Below are positions 1 to 7,976 of a DNA stretch of 64,000 nt, in pieces (the first letter of the stretch is position 1; the number at the start of each line of letters is the position of its first letter). The notes under the pieces are model-generated. The model saw only the letters and a list, made by a program, of their open reading frames with translations. It did not search any database and was not told the origin of the DNA. The position numbers and the translations under genes are program-made. Source of the stretch: Nocardioides ganghwensis (lineage in GTDB: Bacteria; Actinomycetota; Actinomycetes; Propionibacteriales; Nocardioidaceae); NCBI RefSeq assembly GCF_014779655.1, contig NZ_JACXYX010000002.1:327316-391315 (forward strand), given 5' to 3'.

Positions 1-2
1 CA

Positions 3-182
3 CCGGCACCGGCGGGCGACCTGTGGTTCTCCACGATCGACCCAGGCGTCGGCCGCCAGTGCTTCGCGATCCCGGCCCGAGGCGTTGCCTCGTTCGAGGA
101 CCACCCGCGCTGCGGGCAGCGCCCGGTCGTGGCGCCGTGGTCCGGGACCGACGTACGCCCCGGCCTCGACCCTCGCCCCTGA
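3..182 (+). CDS. C-terminal fragment of an unidentified protein
   Basis: Only the last 59 codons of this gene are in the window, so the start and the main domain are missing. The readable tail contains two cysteines (CFAIPARG and HPRCGQRP) and ends in a Pro/Arg-rich stretch before a TGA. The frame is open to the window edge, its codon use is like that of its neighbours, and it stops 4 bp before the next start, so it may be co-transcribed with the small lipoprotein that follows. I do not recognise the family. Confidence 0.5.
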   Translation, partial: PAPAGDLWFSTIDPGVGRQCFAIPARGVASFEDHPRCGQRPVVAPWSGTDVRPGLDPRP

Positions 183-186
183 GCCC

Positions 187-453
187 ATGAAGACCGCCAC
201 GCGCGCCGGCCGGGCCCTCGGTGCGGGGTCCCTCGTCCTCGGCGTGCTGTCCGTCTCCGCGTGCGACCTGCCTGTCGGCCCGCCCGACCGCGACATCGGC
301 TACGAGCACAATGTCGGTGCAGGCTACTGCGGACAGGTCTCGCGGAACGGCAGGTCGCCGAAGTGCTCGGTCCACTCCGCGCTCGTGAGGTCGCGGCCCA
401 CCGCGCGGCAGGCGAACTCCACGGCGCTCTCCCTCGAAAGGTCCCAGTCGTAG
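187..453 (+). CDS. Small putative lipoprotein (88 aa)
   Basis: The N-terminus MKTATRAGRALGAGSLVLG is a lipoprotein signal peptide ending in a lipobox-like VSAC, so the mature protein would be lipid-anchored outside the membrane from Cys at about residue 25. After the Cys comes CDLPVGPPDRDIG, which resembles CGDEVSPPAQDIG of the lipoprotein at 4713-5003. The two may be paralogues flanking the large regulator between them. The last 130 bases overlap the 3' end of that regulator on the opposite strand, and the residues there (Arg/Ser-rich) look like antisense coding. The true protein may therefore have been cut by a rearrangement and now run on into foreign sequence. Function unknown. Confidence 0.5.
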   Translation: MKTATRAGRALGAGSLVLGVLSVSACDLPVGPPDRDIGYEHNVGAGYCGQVSRNGRSPKCSVHSALVRSRPTARQANSTALSLERSQS

Positions 454-3400
454 GCCAGGCCAGTGCCCCAGTCCAGGATCCGGGCCGTGCGGCCGTCGGG
501 GAGGAAGGCGCCGGTCAGCACCGAGGCCTCGGGCCCGACCAGGGTCGCGACGGGGGTGACAGTGGCGGCGTCCCACACCGCGACGAGCCCGTTCGGGCTC
601 GACGACAGCAGCTGGGTCCCGTCGGGCGAGAACACGACCTGCGACCTCTGGTCCCCGGCCCACTCCCGCGCCGGCGCGACGCGTCGCCCGGTCGACAGGT
701 CGATGACCTCCACCTTGCCCCGGGCCCCGGAGAGGGCCCCGTCGCCGTTGTCCCCACCGCCGACGGCCGCGTACCTGCCGTCCGGTGACACGTCGAGCCA
801 CTGGTGGTAGCGCATCTCCAGCTCACCCCGGTCCACCACGACGCCGCCGACCAGGTCGACGACCGCCCAGCCGCTGTTCGGGACGACGAAGCGGCCCGTG
901 GCCTCGACCCCGCCGAGCAGCACCACGGCAGTACGACGATCCGGCCTAGCGACGACCCAGGACACGGGCTCACCGAGCTCCACGGGCGTCCCCACAGGCT
1001 CCAAGGTGGTGCCGTCCAGCAGTGTGACGGTCCCGTCGAGCGCGGACACCGCCAGCCGGCTGCCGTCAGCGGTGTAGTCGATCTCGGTGATCCGTTGCCC
1101 GGCAAGGACCGTGCGCTGGCCGGTCGGCTCGCCGTCCGCGTCCCAGATCCGGATCTCGCCGTCCGAGGTCGTCGCGAAGTGGCGCCCGTCCGGGTGGAAG
1201 GCGCCATAGGTGTGGCGGTAGCCGAAGAGAGGCGGGATCCTGCCCACGCTGCCTTCCCTGTAGTCGGTGACGGTCCAGGCGAAGTCGGCCAGCACCACCG
1301 AGCGCTCACCGCCTGCAGCCATCACGCCGAAGGCACCGCCGCGCTGCGACGACGTCGGGACGGTTCGGACGTAGCCCCGCTCCCCGGTGAGGTCCCACTT
1401 CCGCAGCGCGGCGCCGCCTCGCCCGGTGGCGAGCAGGAACGTCCCGTCGGCGGAGTAGTCGACGGCGTTCGCGTTTCCGCGATCGACGGCGAACTCCCTG
1501 TGCGGGCGGTCCGGGTGGCCGAGCCGCCACTCCTGCACGTCGCGCTGGTTCAGGGTGGTCACGATGAACCTCCGCTCGTCCGGGGCGATCCGCAGCGAGC
1601 CGACGTACCCCTCGGTGGGATAGCTGGCACGCACCCGGCCGCTGACGCCGTCGAAGACCCGCGTCGTGTTGTCGTCGATGCCGATGACCGCCTCGCCGCC
1701 ACGGAGCGCGTCGAGCGACCAGATGTAGTGGCGGCCGCCCGGGTCCAGCGAGCGCGAGAGCCCGGTGCCCACGGAGTGTCTCGTCAGGGGGTGGGAGGTG
1801 AAGAGCACCTCTCCCCGCTCGTCGAGCGCGACCTGCGGGTGGATCGCGCCGGCGTCCATCCCGAACCGGCGGGGCGGCGCCTGGCGCTCGAGGTCCCACA
1901 CCAGCGCCGCGCCGACGAGTGCCGCGGCTTCGGACTCCGACGGGCCCTGAAACCCGGCGGCGAGGTGGCTCCCGTCGCCGCTGAACGTCACGTCGGTCGC
2001 CTGCCACCCGCGAGGTGGAAGGCCGCGCAGCGGGCGGGCCGGGGCGAGGCTCGGCACCGTGAGCAGGGCCAGCGGCCGGCGGTCGTTCGCGCTCCTCGCG
2101 ACCGCGAGCCACCGCCCGTCGGGGCTGAACGTGAGCTGCCGGCCGAACGCAGGGCCCCAGACGACCAGCGGATCCCCCAGTCGGCGCTCGCCGGCGAGCT
2201 CGCCGCTCTCGGCATCGTAGAGCCGCAGGTGGTGCGACTCGTCCAGGACCGCGACGAACCGTCCGTCCGCGCTGGCATCGACGGACAGGGGGAGGTCACC
2301 CTCGATGGGAGTGGAGGAGACGAGCTCCGGCCGCTTCGTGATCGCGGCCAGGAGGCTGTTGTGGGTGCCGGTGGCGGGATCCATCCGCACGCCGGCGACC
2401 GCGAGCAGCAGCGAGGTGTCGATGTCCCCCGTGACCAGCGCGCTGGCGCCGGCGCGCCGCGCGACGGCTTCGATCTCCGCCGCCGCGGCAGCGTCCGCGC
2501 TGTCGCCCGCCCGGTCCCACTGGGTGAGCGCCACACCTCCTCCTGCGACGGCGAGCAGGAGCAGCACGGTGGCGACGGCGAGGACCTGACGCAGTCGTGA
2601 GATCAGCCGTGCCTGCTCCCTCGCCCGAGCTGCTGCGCTCTGCTCCTCGACGTCGGCCTGCGCGCGTCCGGCCTCCAGGAAGTCGCGTTCGACTGCGGTG
2701 AGCGTCGCTCCGGTGGTGGTCCACCAGTCCAGGGCACGGGTGAGCCGGACACCCCGGTACAGCTCGCTCGCGGGACGTCCCAGCGTGTGCCAGGCATCCG
2801 CGGTCGAGCTCAGGTGGTGCAGGATCCGACGGCCGTCGACGTCGTCCTCGAGCCACCCACGCAGTCGCGGCCAGGCCCTGGCCAGGGACTCGTGGGTGAT
2901 CTCGAGGACGCCCTCGTCGCTGGTCACGAGCCGCGCCGAGACCAGCATCTCGATCAGCCGGTCGTGCTCGGCGTCGGTGCCGATCAGCCGGCGCGGCACA
3001 CGGGTCCGCACGGGTTCGCCCTCGGTGCCGGGGGAGAGCAGCCGGAGCACGAGGTCGCGGAGCGCCTCGCGCAGGTTCGGCTCGACCTGGGCATAGAGGC
3101 GCTCCGCAGACTGTGCCACCGCGTCGTGGATCCCGCCGCTGGCGCGGTAGCCGTCGACGGTGAGGGTGCTGCCCTCCCGCCTCTTCCAGGTCTCCAGCAG
3201 GGCGTGGGACAGGAGCGGCAGCGCTCCGGGGTCGTCCCGGACCTCGGTGACGAGGAGGTCGACCAGACCGGGCTCGAGGATCAGCCCGGCCTGTCGAGCG
3301 GGCCCGACCACGGCCTGCCGGAGGCCGGCCTCGTCCAGGCCGCCGACGAGGTAGAGACCGCGTTCGACGAGCCGGCTGAAGGCGGGGTAGGCGGTGAGGT

Positions 3401-4562
3401 CCGCAAGATGGTCGGCACGCAGCGCCACGACGACGGGGCGGCGCGGGGCCTCCTCAGCCAGGGCGTCGATGAAGGCGCGAGCCTCGTCGGGGTCCTCGCA
3501 GAGGGTGAACAGCTCCTCAGCCTGGTCGACCAGGAGGGCATCACCGGATCCGGACGCGGTGAGCGCCGACAGGGTCTGGACGGGATGGCGGCCCGGCGTG
3601 ATCGTCACCACCCGGGTGCCGCGCTGCCGGAGGCGTGCCCCGATCCCTGCTCGCATCAGCGACGACTTGCCCGAGCCCGACGGGCCCACCAGCGCCAGCA
3701 GTCCCTGCGCGTCGAGGATCGCCATCCCGGCCTCGATCTCACCCTCGCGGCCGAAGAACCGGTCCGCCTCCGTGACGTCGTACGACTGGAGGCCCTGCCA
3801 CGGGCAGGTCGGGTGCGCCACAGGGGCCTCGTCGTGCTGGAGCGCGGGGTCCTGCCGCAGGATGGACTGCTCGAGGGCCACGACCTCGGGCGCGGGATCG
3901 ATGCCGAGCTCACGGGAGAGGACCGCCCGGAGCTGCCGGATGGTGCGCAACGCCTCGCCCTGGGCCCCGGTCCGGTACTGGGCCAGGGCGAGCAGCTCCC
4001 ATCGGCGTTCTCGCAGCGGAGCCGACCGGACCATCTCGTGAGCCCGGGCCAGGGCCTCGCGCGCGCGACCGCCGCGCAGCTGGGCGTCGAGCAGGAGCTC
4101 CTCGGCGTCTCGGCGAAGCTCCTCGAGGCGGCCGGCCTCGCGGCGCGCGGGCGGCCACTCGTCGAGATCCGCGAACGCGGGGCCGCGCCACAGGCGCAAC
4201 GCCTGCTCCAGCAGGAAGCAGACGCGGTCGGCCTCGCCGAGCTCGAGGAGCTCGCGAGCCCTCGAGACCTGGGCCTCGAAGCGCTGGGCGTCGACGTCGT
4301 CGGCGGGGGCACCGAGCCGGTAGCCGTCGGCAGTGGTCTCGATGGCGTCGGTACCGAGGACCCTGCGCAGCCGGACGATGCACGACTGCAGGTTCTTGCG
4401 GGCCGAGGCGGGCGGAGCGTCTCCCCAGAGCGCGTCGGTCAGCTCGTCGGCCGTGACCGAGCGTCCCTGGCGGACGGCCAGGGCCTGGAGTACGACACGG
4501 TCCCGTGGGCCGAGACGTCCCGAGCCGTCCACGGTGAGCGGGCCGAGGACCTGGATGCCCAC
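324..4562 (-). CDS. SARP/BTAD regulator - nSTAND1 NTPase - WD40 membrane protein
   Basis: A 1412-residue signalling protein starting at GTG (VGIQVLGPLTV); the long open frame upstream of this start looks non-coding. Order of domains: OmpR-like winged helix (about 1-88), bacterial transcriptional activation domain BTAD (about 95-238), nSTAND1 P-loop NTPase beginning PWQGLQSYDV with Walker A GPSGSGKS at 293-300 and a Walker-B-like DALLVDQAEELF near 340, a single membrane segment near 650-675, then a WD40 propeller of repeated FSPDGR-type blades to the C-terminus. AfsR/SARP proteins activate genes for secondary metabolism or stress; STAND ATPases switch on ligand binding. The membrane segment means the DNA-binding half faces the cytoplasm and the propeller faces outside, if the single-TM prediction is right. 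Divergent from a small lipoprotein gene, a plausible partner or target. Confidence 0.88.
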   Translation of the reverse strand: MGIQVLGPLTVDGSGRLGPRDRVVLQALAVRQGRSVTADELTDALWGDAPPASARKNLQSCIVRLRRVLGTDAIETTADGYRLGAPADDVDAQRFEAQVSRARELLELGEADRVCFLLEQALRLWRGPAFADLDEWPPARREAGRLEELRRDAEELLLDAQLRGGRAREALARAHEMVRSAPLRERRWELLALAQYRTGAQGEALRTIRQLRAVLSRELGIDPAPEVVALEQSILRQDPALQHDEAPVAHPTCPWQGLQSYDVTEADRFFGREGEIEAGMAILDAQGLLALVGPSGSGKSSLMRAGIGARLRQRGTRVVTITPGRHPVQTLSALTASGSGDALLVDQAEELFTLCEDPDEARAFIDALAEEAPRRPVVVALRADHLADLTAYPAFSRLVERGLYLVGGLDEAGLRQAVVGPARQAGLILEPGLVDLLVTEVRDDPGALPLLSHALLETWKRREGSTLTVDGYRASGGIHDAVAQSAERLYAQVEPNLREALRDLVLRLLSPGTEGEPVRTRVPRRLIGTDAEHDRLIEMLVSARLVTSDEGVLEITHESLARAWPRLRGWLEDDVDGRRILHHLSSTADAWHTLGRPASELYRGVRLTRALDWWTTTGATLTAVERDFLEAGRAQADVEEQSAAARAREQARLISRLRQVLAVATVLLLLAVAGGGVALTQWDRAGDSADAAAAAEIEAVARRAGASALVTGDIDTSLLLAVAGVRMDPATGTHNSLLAAITKRPELVSSTPIEGDLPLSVDASADGRFVAVLDESHHLRLYDAESGELAGERRLGDPLVVWGPAFGRQLTFSPDGRWLAVARSANDRRPLALLTVPSLAPARPLRGLPPRGWQATDVTFSGDGSHLAAGFQGPSESEAAALVGAALVWDLERQAPPRRFGMDAGAIHPQVALDERGEVLFTSHPLTRHSVGTGLSRSLDPGGRHYIWSLDALRGGEAVIGIDDNTTRVFDGVSGRVRASYPTEGYVGSLRIAPDERRFIVTTLNQRDVQEWRLGHPDRPHREFAVDRGNANAVDYSADGTFLLATGRGGAALRKWDLTGERGYVRTVPTSSQRGGAFGVMAAGGERSVVLADFAWTVTDYREGSVGRIPPLFGYRHTYGAFHPDGRHFATTSDGEIRIWDADGEPTGQRTVLAGQRITEIDYTADGSRLAVSALDGTVTLLDGTTLEPVGTPVELGEPVSWVVARPDRRTAVVLLGGVEATGRFVVPNSGWAVVDLVGGVVVDRGELEMRYHQWLDVSPDGRYAAVGGGDNGDGALSGARGKVEVIDLSTGRRVAPAREWAGDQRSQVVFSPDGTQLLSSSPNGLVAVWDAATVTPVATLVGPEASVLTGAFLPDGRTARILDWGTGLAYDWDLSRESAVEFACRAVGRDLTSAEWTEHFGDLPFRETCPQ

Positions 4563-4712
4563 CGCTCCACGGTGCTCCCGACTTCGGGTCGCGTCAACGC
4601 GGCGGATACCGGACGGATACCGCTGGGGGGCCTGTCGGATACCGGCGCGGTCGAACGTCGAGCGGTCGGAGCGCCCGCTCCGGCGGATCCACGACATCGG
4701 AAGGACCAGACC
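4563..4712. promoter_or_regulatory. Divergent control region, SARP regulator / lipoprotein
   Basis: This 150-bp region separates the start of the SARP-nSTAND-WD40 gene (leftward) from the small lipoprotein gene (rightward). It contains a close direct repeat, GCGGATACCG and ACGGATACCG (about 4609-4623), followed by TCGGATACCG at about 4637, so a GGATACCG core occurs three times. Repeats of this kind are typical of SARP binding regions, which would fit autoregulation or control of the lipoprotein. The assignment to SARP is inference. Confidence 0.4.
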
Positions 4713-5003
4713 ATGGACATCATCAGCACTGTGCGCGCCTGCCTGGTGGCAGCATCGTTCGGCGTCGCCAGCCTGACGCTGAGCTCCTGCGGCGACGAGG
4801 TGAGCCCACCCGCCCAGGACATCGGCGTCGAGCTGCCGGAACCGGCTACCCAGCCCTTCGAGCCGCCGGAACCGACCACCCGGCACTACGAGCCCGCCTG
4901 CAACACCCGAGCAGCGGTCAGGCCCTGCCCGGAACCGAACCCGGCCGGCAGCGGGACCCGCAACCGGATGGACTTCAACGACGAGTTCGAACCCGGACGG
5001 TGA
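4713..5003 (+). CDS. Small Pro/Glu-rich lipoprotein (96 aa)
   Basis: The start ATG is preceded by GGAAGGA at a good distance. Residues 1-26 form a lipoprotein signal with lipobox LSSC (Cys26). The mature part is short, acidic and proline-rich, with repeated PEP/PPEP units, then CNTRAAVRPCPEPNP with two further cysteines. There is no recognisable domain. It lies head to head with the SARP/WD40 gene, and its post-Cys PP..DIG motif recurs in the lipoprotein at 187-453. Possible roles as extracytoplasmic ligand or sensor for the WD40 propeller are speculative. Confidence 0.65.
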   Translation: MDIISTVRACLVAASFGVASLTLSSCGDEVSPPAQDIGVELPEPATQPFEPPEPTTRHYEPACNTRAAVRPCPEPNPAGSGTRNRMDFNDEFEPGR

Positions 5004-5029
5004 GGCCCGCGGCCAGGGCACCCACGACG

Positions 5030-5701
5030 TCACCCCTCGACGTACGCGGCTCCGTCCAGCACGGCGGTCAGCGCCTCGGACCCCGGGGGGACGCCCAGCA
5101 GCGTCGCGGTGACGAACTCGGCGGCGTACGCCTCGAAGGTCCGCCCGTGGCGCAGCATCGCGTGACGGGCCCCGGGCACGGCGACGAAGCCGACCTGCGC
5201 GGTCGCGGCGAGGCGGCGCGCGAAGTCGGCCGACCTCGACAGTGGAGCGATGCGGTCGTCGGTGCCGTGCACCACCAGCACGCGGGTGCCGCGCAGGTCC
5301 GCGCGGTCGGCCGGCGTCACCCAGGGGTTGAGGGCCACGACGCTGCGGACCTGCGGGTCGCTGCCGCCCAAGAGGGCAGCGCGGCCGCCGAGGGAGTGGC
5401 CGACGAGCGAGACGGGGAGGTCGCCGTGCCGGGCGGTGACCTGCTCCAGCGCCCACGCGAGGTCCATGACCGGCGTGGTCTGCGAGTCCCATCCGCGGTG
5501 GGTGTTGAGCAGGCGGTGGACGGCCAGGCGCGAGCGACCGGCGCGGGCGATGCGCCGGGCGACCGGCACCATCCGCAGCACCGACAGCTGGGCCGGGCTC
5601 ACCATCACGCGGTCGCCCCGGCTCGCCCCGCCGTGCAGCACGACCACGACCCCCTCGGGGTCGCGTGGCGTGCGCACTGGGACGAGCCGGGCACCGGTCA
5701 T
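5030..5701 (-). CDS. Alpha/beta hydrolase
   Basis: A 223-residue single-domain alpha/beta hydrolase of the dienelactone-hydrolase/esterase type. The nucleophile elbow GHSLGG puts Ser103 in place, the acid lies in HGTDDR (Asp148/149), and His180 in PGARH completes the triad. An HGG oxyanion motif is at 23-25. The substrate is unknown; the usual range is small esters. The start ATG overlaps the stop of the upstream membrane-protein gene by 4 bp (ATGA), so translation of the pair is probably coupled. No signal peptide, so cytoplasmic. Confidence 0.85.
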   Translation of the reverse strand: MTGARLVPVRTPRDPEGVVVVLHGGASRGDRVMVSPAQLSVLRMVPVARRIARAGRSRLAVHRLLNTHRGWDSQTTPVMDLAWALEQVTARHGDLPVSLVGHSLGGRAALLGGSDPQVRSVVALNPWVTPADRADLRGTRVLVVHGTDDRIAPLSRSADFARRLAATAQVGFVAVPGARHAMLRHGRTFEAYAAEFVTATLLGVPPGSEALTAVLDGAAYVEG

Positions 5702-6255
5702 CCGGAGAGGCCGGGGATCCGGGACGTGATGCCGTCGAGCACGTTGGTCGGGCGCTGCTGCTCGCCGAGCTTGGCATCGACGACGATGATCGCGCCGGTC
5801 AGGGCAGGCACGACCCACTGGAGGAGGTGCAGCTGCCGCTGCGCCTCGGCCACGGCGGGCGGCGTGGCGGCAGCGGGCTCGGTGCCCGACTCGGCCGGCA
5901 CGGCCGTGTGCTCCGAGACGCGCCGGCCCAGCACGCGGCTGTACGCCGTCACCCCGAGCGCGGCGGCCATCAGGCCGGTCTTGAGGAGTGAAGCGCCGGC
6001 CACTCCGCCCTGCCCGGCGACGCGGCCCTTGTTGCCCAGCAGCAGGCCGGTGCTGCCGACCAGGTGGGCGCCGATCGCCGCGGCGTTGACCGGGGTCCAC
6101 CGGTCCCAGCCGGTGTTGGCGACCGAACCGACCCGCGCGGGCGCGTCAGCCTCGCTCGCTGCAGGGTTGAGGGCGACGGCGTTGGCCAGAGTCCCGCCGA
6201 ACCAGGCCGCCAGGCCGACGTCGTTGAGCGTGCGGGACAGGGTGTTGTCGGACAT
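5698..6255 (-). CDS. Conserved actinobacterial membrane protein (185 aa)
   Basis: Begins MSDNTLSRTLNDVGLAAWFGG. Hydrophobic stretches around residues 15-30, 58-75, 88-105 and 145-165 suggest four membrane passes, with a Pro/Ala/Glu linker (about 115-135) before the last one. I recognise the general pattern of a hypothetical protein common in Nocardioidaceae but no functional domain. It is the first gene of a two-gene unit with the alpha/beta hydrolase (4-bp overlap). Confidence 0.7.
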   Translation of the reverse strand: MSDNTLSRTLNDVGLAAWFGGTLANAVALNPAASEADAPARVGSVANTGWDRWTPVNAAAIGAHLVGSTGLLLGNKGRVAGQGGVAGASLLKTGLMAAALGVTAYSRVLGRRVSEHTAVPAESGTEPAAATPPAVAEAQRQLHLLQWVVPALTGAIIVVDAKLGEQQRPTNVLDGITSRIPGLSG

Positions 6256-6336
6256 GTGGGGTCTCCAGACCTCGGGTGCGGGGAACCCGCTCCGTACCCG
6301 AGGGCCCTCGTCCCATTCGCCGACGGCCGAGCAGTC

Positions 6337-6897
6337 TCAGCGGCCGAGGCCCGCCACCACCTCGGCGCCCGGGAGGTCGGCGAGCAGGGGACCCGGGACC
6401 AGCAGCTTCGAGCGGCGCACCCCGCTGCCGAGCACGACCACCGGCTCGTCGAGGAGGGCCTCGTGGACCAGCACCCGCCAGCCACCGGGCAGCCCGAGCG
6501 GTGTGATGCCGCCGTACTCCATCCCGGTCTCCTCGACCGCCCGGTCCACCGGCAGGAACGAGGCCTTGCGCACGTCGAGCATCTTGCGCACGAGCGTGTT
6601 GACGTCGGCGCGGGTGTCGGCGCGCACGACGCACGCGGCGACTCGCTCGTCGCCGGCGCGCGAGCCCGCGACGACGACGCAGTTGCCGCTCGCCGTCATC
6701 GGGATGCCGTACGCCTCGCTCATCGCCGCGGTGTCGGCGAGCTCCGGGTCGATGTCCACCACCGCCACCTGCGCGGCGCCCGGCCAGCCGGCCAGCGCGG
6801 CGGCGACGGGCGCAGCGACCAGCGAGGCGTGCTCCGCGGCGGGCAGGGACTCGAGAGTGGGGAACGAGGGCAGCGTCACGCGGTCATCATGCGGCAT
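6337..6897 (-). CDS. YbaK/ProX-type aminoacyl-tRNA deacylase
   Basis: A 186-residue YbaK/prolyl-tRNA-synthetase-associated domain protein. This family removes wrongly attached amino acids from tRNA(Pro) and related tRNAs in trans. Family marks are the lysine of VRKASF (Lys111), the EETGMEYGGITPLG loop (122-136), and the C-terminal GSGVRRSKL. The length is normal for a free-standing deacylase. Start uncertain: ATG at 6897 gives MPHDDRVTLP, while GTG at 6879 (VTLPSFPTLES) sits 6 nt after CATGAT and would also fit. Divergent from the GDPD gene. Confidence 0.82.
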   Translation of the reverse strand: MPHDDRVTLPSFPTLESLPAAEHASLVAAPVAAALAGWPGAAQVAVVDIDPELADTAAMSEAYGIPMTASGNCVVVAGSRAGDERVAACVVRADTRADVNTLVRKMLDVRKASFLPVDRAVEETGMEYGGITPLGLPGGWRVLVHEALLDEPVVVLGSGVRRSKLLVPGPLLADLPGAEVVAGLGR

Positions 6898-6956
6898 TCA
6901 CCCTGAGGACACCGGGCGACCACCGCCCGGTCCCGCGGGGCGGCAACGGTGGAGCC

Positions 6957-7976
6957 ATGACGGTGACCCGCGAGGCGGTGCACGCGACCTCGTCGTTGGT
7001 CCTCACCCCCGCCGTGGTTGCGCACCGCGGCGCCAGCGGGCACCGTCCCGAGCACACCCTCGACGCCTACCGGACCGCCATCCGGATGGGCGTCGACGAC
7101 ATCGAGCTCGACCTCGTCTCGACCCGGGACGGCGTGCTGGTCGCCCGGCACGACCTCGAGCTCAGCGCCACCACCGACGTCGCACAGCACCCCGGGCTCG
7201 CCCACCTGCGCCGCAGGCTCGTCGTCGACGGGGTGGCACAGGAGGGCTGGTTCGTCCAGGACCTCACGCTGGCCCAGCTCAAGACCCTCGCCGCCCGCGA
7301 GCGGATGCCGGCCACGCGTCCGGCCAGCGCGGCGTACGACGGGGTCGAGGGCGTGCCCACGCTCGACGAGGTGCTGGCGATGGTCGGCGCGGAGTCGTCG
7401 CGCCGGGGCCGTGCGGTCGGGGTGATGCTCGAGCTCAAGCACGCCGCCCACCACGACGCGATCGGGCTGCCGCTCGACGTGCCGCTGCTGCGCGACCTGG
7501 CCTGCCACGGCCTCGACCACCCCTGGGCGCGGGTGACGCTGATGGCCTTCGAGGCCCCGGTCCTGCGGCGGCTGGCCACCCGCACCCGGCTGCCCGTCGT
7601 GCAGCTCCTCGATGCGGGCGAGGTGGTGACGGCCGACGACCTGGACCGGATCGACGAGTACGCCGACGGCATCGGCCCGCATCGGGCGCTCGTGCTGCCA
7701 CGCGACGCGGCGGGAGCGATCGGCGCGTCGTCCACCCTCGTGCGCGACGCACACCGCCGCGGGCTCACCGTGCACGTGTGGACGGTCCGTGGCGAGAACC
7801 GCTTCCTCCCCACCAACCTGCGCCGCGGCGACGCCCCGGACGCGCTCGGCGACATGGCGGCTGAGGTACGCGCGCTGCTCGCCGCCGGCGTCGACGGCGT
7901 CATCACCGACCATCCCGAAACGGCGCCCGCCGCGGTGCGCGCAGCGGTCCCGCACCGGCGTACGCTCGGGTCGTGA
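6957..7976 (+). CDS. Glycerophosphodiester phosphodiesterase
   Basis: A 339-residue GDPD-family TIM barrel that hydrolyses glycerophosphodiesters to glycerol-3-phosphate and an alcohol. Core motifs: AHRGASGHRPEHT (His23, Arg24, PEHT 31-34), IELDL (Glu50, Asp52) and ARHD (His65) for metal and catalysis, a later ELKH, and the C-terminal VHVWTV strand followed by GVDGVITDHPE. It has no signal peptide, so it probably acts in the cytoplasm in phospholipid turnover. The SD-like GGTGGAG precedes the ATG. Its stop overlaps the next start (GTGA). Confidence 0.9.
   Translation: MTVTREAVHATSSLVLTPAVVAHRGASGHRPEHTLDAYRTAIRMGVDDIELDLVSTRDGVLVARHDLELSATTDVAQHPGLAHLRRRLVVDGVAQEGWFVQDLTLAQLKTLAARERMPATRPASAAYDGVEGVPTLDEVLAMVGAESSRRGRAVGVMLELKHAAHHDAIGLPLDVPLLRDLACHGLDHPWARVTLMAFEAPVLRRLATRTRLPVVQLLDAGEVVTADDLDRIDEYADGIGPHRALVLPRDAAGAIGASSTLVRDAHRRGLTVHVWTVRGENRFLPTNLRRGDAPDALGDMAAEVRALLAAGVDGVITDHPETAPAAVRAAVPHRRTLGS

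Noticed and set aside
804..2600. Long plus-strand open frames opposite the SARP/WD40 gene and opposite many other genes
   Set aside because: They are antisense shadows caused by high GC at third codon positions; they lack SDs and have unrealistic composition.
4563..5777. N-terminal extension of the SARP/WD40 frame up to 5777
   Set aside because: The upstream part runs through the lipoprotein gene and into the hydrolase gene, and its sequence is low-complexity Arg/Pro/Ala; the domain starts exactly at the GTG at 4562.
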